A stretch of 64,000 nt of DNA from Ignavibacteria bacterium. Lineage in GTDB: Bacteria > Bacteroidota > Ignavibacteria > Kapaibacteriales > UBA4661. Positions 61,331-64,000 of the stretch are shown piece by piece. The first letter of the stretch is position 1. Each line of letters starts with the position of its first letter. A program made the position numbers and the translations under genes. The notes under the pieces were generated by a model, which was given only the letters and a program-made list of their open reading frames with translations, had not been told where the DNA came from and ran no database searches. Location: positions 124,001 to 188,000 of the forward strand of contig JACVZY010000059.1 in the NCBI GenBank assembly GCA_014654705.1. The letters run 5' to 3'.

Positions 61331-63190
61331 ATGAATATCCGACTCTATGCGCTTTGCACGGTTCTGTTGTGGTACTGCGCTTCGCCAAATCTTCTTGCTC
61401 AAAAGGCATCAAAGCAAGTCAAAAGCGCCCAAGCAGCCTCGGTCGTTGCTGCTGCACCTGCCACGGCACTTCTCTATGAAGTCAATCTCAATGACCGTTC
61501 GGACGATACCTTCAAAGTACGTTTACTTGTCAGTGGTTTGAAAGCTGCAAATGCGGTTTATCAGTTTGCTTCCACCGCGCCCGGCACGTATCAGGTCATG
61601 GACATCGGACGATTTGTGCGGAAATTTCAGGCGTTTGACGAGAAAGGCAAGGAAATTCCTTGTGACCATATTTCGGTGAATCAGTGGAAAATTAAACAAC
61701 CAGAAAAAGTGGTTGAAATTCGCTATGCCGTTGCCGAGACGTTCGACACTCCTGTACCGCGCGACGAAATTTTCCGTATGTGTGGTTCGTCGCTGGAGGA
61801 TGACCATGCGCTTTTCAATGTTCAAACCGCTATCGGTTTTCCGTCCGGAATGCAAGCGACCCCTCTTAAAATTAAGTTTCTACGCCCGTCGGCATGGAAA
61901 ATTGGTACGGCTATGGAACAAGACAGCGCGGGGTATTTCCTTGCGAAGAATTATGACTATGCCGTAGATTCACCTGTGTTGATGGGGCGCTTAACGGCAG
62001 CCCGCACGACGGTCAAAAATACTGCGGTTGAGATTTATACCTACTCCAAAACCGACCAAATTTCATCGGAGCAATTACTGAGTTCCATGAGCAAAATGCT
62101 TGCATCGGCAGGAGAATTTCTTGTCGAACTGCCAGTGAAGCGCTACACTTTTCTTTTTCACCTCGAAGACACCCCGGCGGGCGCTTGGGAGCATTCGTAC
62201 AGCTCGGAATATGTGCTGGAGGAGCGTCCGTACTCGCCGGAATATGGGCAATATATCACGGACATTGCGGCGCATGAGTTCTTTCACGTTGTTACTCCAC
62301 TCAACATTCACAGCGAAATTATCGAACATTTTGATTTTGTAAAGCCGACTCCTTCCGAACATCTCTGGCTCTACGAGGGCACAACGGAATGGGCTGCACA
62401 CGTGATGCAGCTTCGGAGCGGTTTGAAGTCGCTCGACCAGTACCTTGCCGACCTGAGCCAAAAAACGCTTGTTGACCAAAACTACTTCGACCGCGCTTAC
62501 AGCCTCAGTAAACTCAGCATGACGTGTTACAGCGATTCAGGGCAAAAACAGTATGGAAACATTTACTATCGTGGGGCGCTGGTAGCGGGAATGCTGGATA
62601 TTCGCTTACTTGAGCTTTCAGGCGGCAAGCGAGGACTGCGCGAAGTAATACAAGAACTGGCGAAGAAGTACGGTCCTGAGAAGTCATTTGCGGAGAAGGA
62701 CTTTTTCAATGAGTTTGTGAAAATGACGTATCCCGAAATTGCAGACTTCTTTGAGCAATATGTCAAACGCGCCAATCCACTTCCGCTCCGCGAATACTAC
62801 GCAAAAATCGGAATTGCGTATAATGAACGCAAGTTCTCCGACAGCCTACTGCCGGAAGCTGGCTTGAAAACACGCCTCCGTGAGGGAAAACTCGTCGTAG
62901 CAGATTTTCGTGAAAACCTTGCGCCGAGCGGCATTCAGCTTGATGACGAAATTCGTGCCGTCAATGGGCAGGTTCTCACTTCTGCCGACAACAAGACCTT
63001 CGCTAGTATCACTGCAAAATTCTCGCCTACGACCACCTACACGCTCACCGTCGCGCGTTCCGGCAAAGAATTGACCCTGACGCTTCCCGTGCAGACACGC
63101 CGTGAAGAGCGTCAATACGTCTTCGAGATTAGCCCCCAGGCATATCACCGACAAGTGATGCTGCGCACCGCGTGGCTTAAAAATCTGTAA
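61331..63190 (+). CDS. M61 family metallopeptidase (glycyl aminopeptidase type) with PDZ
   Basis: 619 residues. Signal peptide about 1-24 (ending LLAQ). An N-terminal beta domain (about 45-205) precedes the gluzincin catalytic domain with HEFFH (His315, Glu316, His319) and the third zinc ligand Glu349 in LWLYEGTTEW. A C-terminal PDZ-like segment (about 535-605: LAPSGIQLDDEIRAVNGQVL) is typical of this family. M61 enzymes cleave N-terminal Gly/Ala or act as periplasmic peptidases. It is followed at 42 bp by a small transporter gene. All zinc-site residues are present. Confidence 0.93.
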   Translation: MNIRLYALCTVLLWYCASPNLLAQKASKQVKSAQAASVVAAAPATALLYEVNLNDRSDDTFKVRLLVSGLKAANAVYQFASTAPGTYQVMDIGRFVRKFQAFDEKGKEIPCDHISVNQWKIKQPEKVVEIRYAVAETFDTPVPRDEIFRMCGSSLEDDHALFNVQTAIGFPSGMQATPLKIKFLRPSAWKIGTAMEQDSAGYFLAKNYDYAVDSPVLMGRLTAARTTVKNTAVEIYTYSKTDQISSEQLLSSMSKMLASAGEFLVELPVKRYTFLFHLEDTPAGAWEHSYSSEYVLEERPYSPEYGQYITDIAAHEFFHVVTPLNIHSEIIEHFDFVKPTPSEHLWLYEGTTEWAAHVMQLRSGLKSLDQYLADLSQKTLVDQNYFDRAYSLSKLSMTCYSDSGQKQYGNIYYRGALVAGMLDIRLLELSGGKRGLREVIQELAKKYGPEKSFAEKDFFNEFVKMTYPEIADFFEQYVKRANPLPLREYYAKIGIAYNERKFSDSLLPEAGLKTRLREGKLVVADFRENLAPSGIQLDDEIRAVNGQVLTSADNKTFASITAKFSPTTTYTLTVARSGKELTLTLPVQTRREERQYVFEISPQAYHRQVMLRTAWLKNL

Positions 63191-63232
63191 CACCCTTCTA
63201 ATGCCGTGATTCTCTACCATAGCAAGACAGCC

Positions 63233-63658
63233 ATGTTTTATATTTCTATCGGGATTGTGATATTGGCAAATGTACTCTATCACACGGCACAGAAATCGGT
63301 TGCGCCCGACGCACATCCGCTTGTGGCGACGATAGTAGCATATTTCGTGGCGATAGTGATTTGCGTTCTGGCATTTCCGCTTTTTCCTATCCAAAACACA
63401 CTTCAGGAAGAGTTTCGCCGCATCAATTGGTCGAGCTATGCACTTGCGCTCTCCATTGTTGGCGTAGAACTCGGATATTTACTGGTGTACAGGTCTGGCT
63501 GGGACGTAAGCATCGGTTCGGTGGTAGCAAATGTAGCGATTGCGATTATGCTTATTCCTATCGGGATATGGATATTCAAAGAGTCCGTTTCGTGGACGAC
63601 CATTGCCGGAGTGGCGTTATGTCTGGTAGGCGTGGCACTCATAGCGGCGAAAAAATAA
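63233..63658 (+). CDS. Half-size EamA/DMT-superfamily transporter
   Basis: The ATG at 63233 (MFYISIGIVILANVLY) is chosen; a GTG nine codons upstream is possible. 141 residues with five transmembrane helices, ending in a helix WTTIAGVALCLVGVALIAAKK of the EamA type. It corresponds to one half of the usual ten-helix transporters, so it would need to dimerise. Substrate unknown. It runs with the M61 gene and ends at a bidirectional terminator. Confidence 0.82.
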   Translation: MFYISIGIVILANVLYHTAQKSVAPDAHPLVATIVAYFVAIVICVLAFPLFPIQNTLQEEFRRINWSSYALALSIVGVELGYLLVYRSGWDVSIGSVVANVAIAIMLIPIGIWIFKESVSWTTIAGVALCLVGVALIAAKK

Positions 63659-63704
63659 GCAATGGAGCGAAGCTGGGAGTCAGTATGTAGGCAGCTGTAA
63701 AAAG

Positions 63705-63740
63705 AAAAGCGTGGAGCAATAAGCTACCACGCTTTTTTCT
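63705..63740. terminator. Bidirectional terminator between convergent genes
   Basis: AAAAGCGTGG (63705-63714) / CCACGCTTTT (63727-63736) extended by AGC / GCT with one bulge, followed by TTCTTTT. A-rich bases on the other side give a T-run on the minus strand for the Rieske gene. Confidence 0.88.
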
Positions 63741-63773
63741 TTTGAAAACGCCGTACAGTCAATGGATGTTGGC

Positions 63774-64000
63774 TCACACTGATATTGTAAGCGTGTTTGC
63801 GGCTTTATCAAATATCGCCGTGTAGCTACGCAGTCTTGCGCCTGCCGGTCCGGCAAGTACGCTCCCATTGGATGCAGAAAAACGGGAGCCGTGACAGGGG
63901 CATTCTATTACGCCATTGGAGGGTAATCCTACTTGACACCCTTCATGGGTGCAGACAGCAGTGAGGACGAGAAATTCTGTGTCGCTTGTACGCATAATCA
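63774..64000 (-). CDS. Rieske [2Fe-2S] protein (5' partial)
   Basis: Only the C-terminal 73-75 residues are in the window; the frame stays open to the edge. Both halves of the Rieske cluster site are present: CTHEGC (Cys and His) and CPCHGS (Cys and His), followed by the Pro-loop-like GSVLAGPAGARLRSY. This is the electron-transfer domain of bc-type complexes and of small stand-alone Rieske proteins. The missing N-terminus would tell whether there is a membrane anchor or Tat signal, so subunit identity is open. Confidence 0.9.
   Translation of the reverse strand, partial: IMRTSDTEFLVLTAVCTHEGCQVGLPSNGVIECPCHGSRFSASNGSVLAGPAGARLRSYTAIFDKAANTLTISV

Overview
The window looks like chromosome from a Gram-negative bacterium of the Bacteroidota/Chlorobiota (FCB) group. 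Three secreted proteins end in a type IX secretion (T9SS type A) C-terminal sorting domain. There are two LPS-type family 9 glycosyltransferases, a TonB-dependent receptor and a lipoprotein with a lipobox. A bacillithiol gene (bshA) and a CrtYcd-type lycopene cyclase fit the same group. Several genes carry an upstream TAnnTTTG box, the -7 promoter element known from Bacteroidota. The exact lineage cannot be settled from this sequence alone. No phage, integrase, transposase or CRISPR array is visible; most of the window is ordinary housekeeping and cell-envelope DNA.

Layout. 1-3117: a 5'-truncated TPR/TlpA-like protein, a secreted esterase and argC, closely packed. 3338-8820: acetyl-CoA synthetase; a MarR regulator with two candidate operators, one over its own promoter and one in front of a small exported protein; a DUF4412 exported protein; 6-phosphofructokinase. 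8935-13953: a T9SS-exported GH13 glycosidase and two overlapping family 9 glycosyltransferases. 14017-22590: minus-strand genes for a TIMP/NTR-like T9SS protein and an operon of a 1311-residue hybrid histidine kinase, a receiver-kinase hybrid and plsC; divergent to these a CdaA-type diadenylate cyclase; then a dienelactone hydrolase. 23018-29010: a tandem S41 peptidase, glutaryl-CoA dehydrogenase, a cluster of REP-like palindromes and a PaaN-type aldehyde dehydrogenase. 29287-35170: a Uma2 nuclease-like protein, an unknown membrane protein, valS followed by a DUF4160/DUF2442 pair, and two thioredoxin-fold exported proteins. 35326-41016: a 1896-residue repetitive T9SS surface protein.

41191-54613: glyS, a fused lycopene cyclase, tRNA-Thr(UGU), bshA, a YigZ/IMPACT protein, three receiver-containing signalling proteins, a CNNM/CBS membrane protein, a TonB-dependent receptor, a two-domain lipoprotein and dihydrolipoyl dehydrogenase. 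54680-64000: a TPR protein, YqgE/AlgH, an SdpI-like protein, alanine dehydrogenase, an MltD-type lytic transglycosylase with five LysM domains, an M61 peptidase, a half-size EamA transporter and a truncated Rieske protein.

The genes share themes rather than forming one system: central carbon and acyl-CoA metabolism (acs, pfkA, gcdH, paaN, lpdA, ald), envelope building and remodelling (GT9 pair, plsC, MltD, T9SS proteins), thiol/redox maintenance (three thioredoxin-fold proteins, bshA) and dense phosphorelay and nucleotide signalling. The least conventional signals are the MarR operator pair, the REP-like palindromes between gcdH and paaN, several strong unexplained hairpins including one candidate short transcript, and the kinase-kinase-plsC operon. 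I found no clear candidate for a wholly new defence or mobile system.
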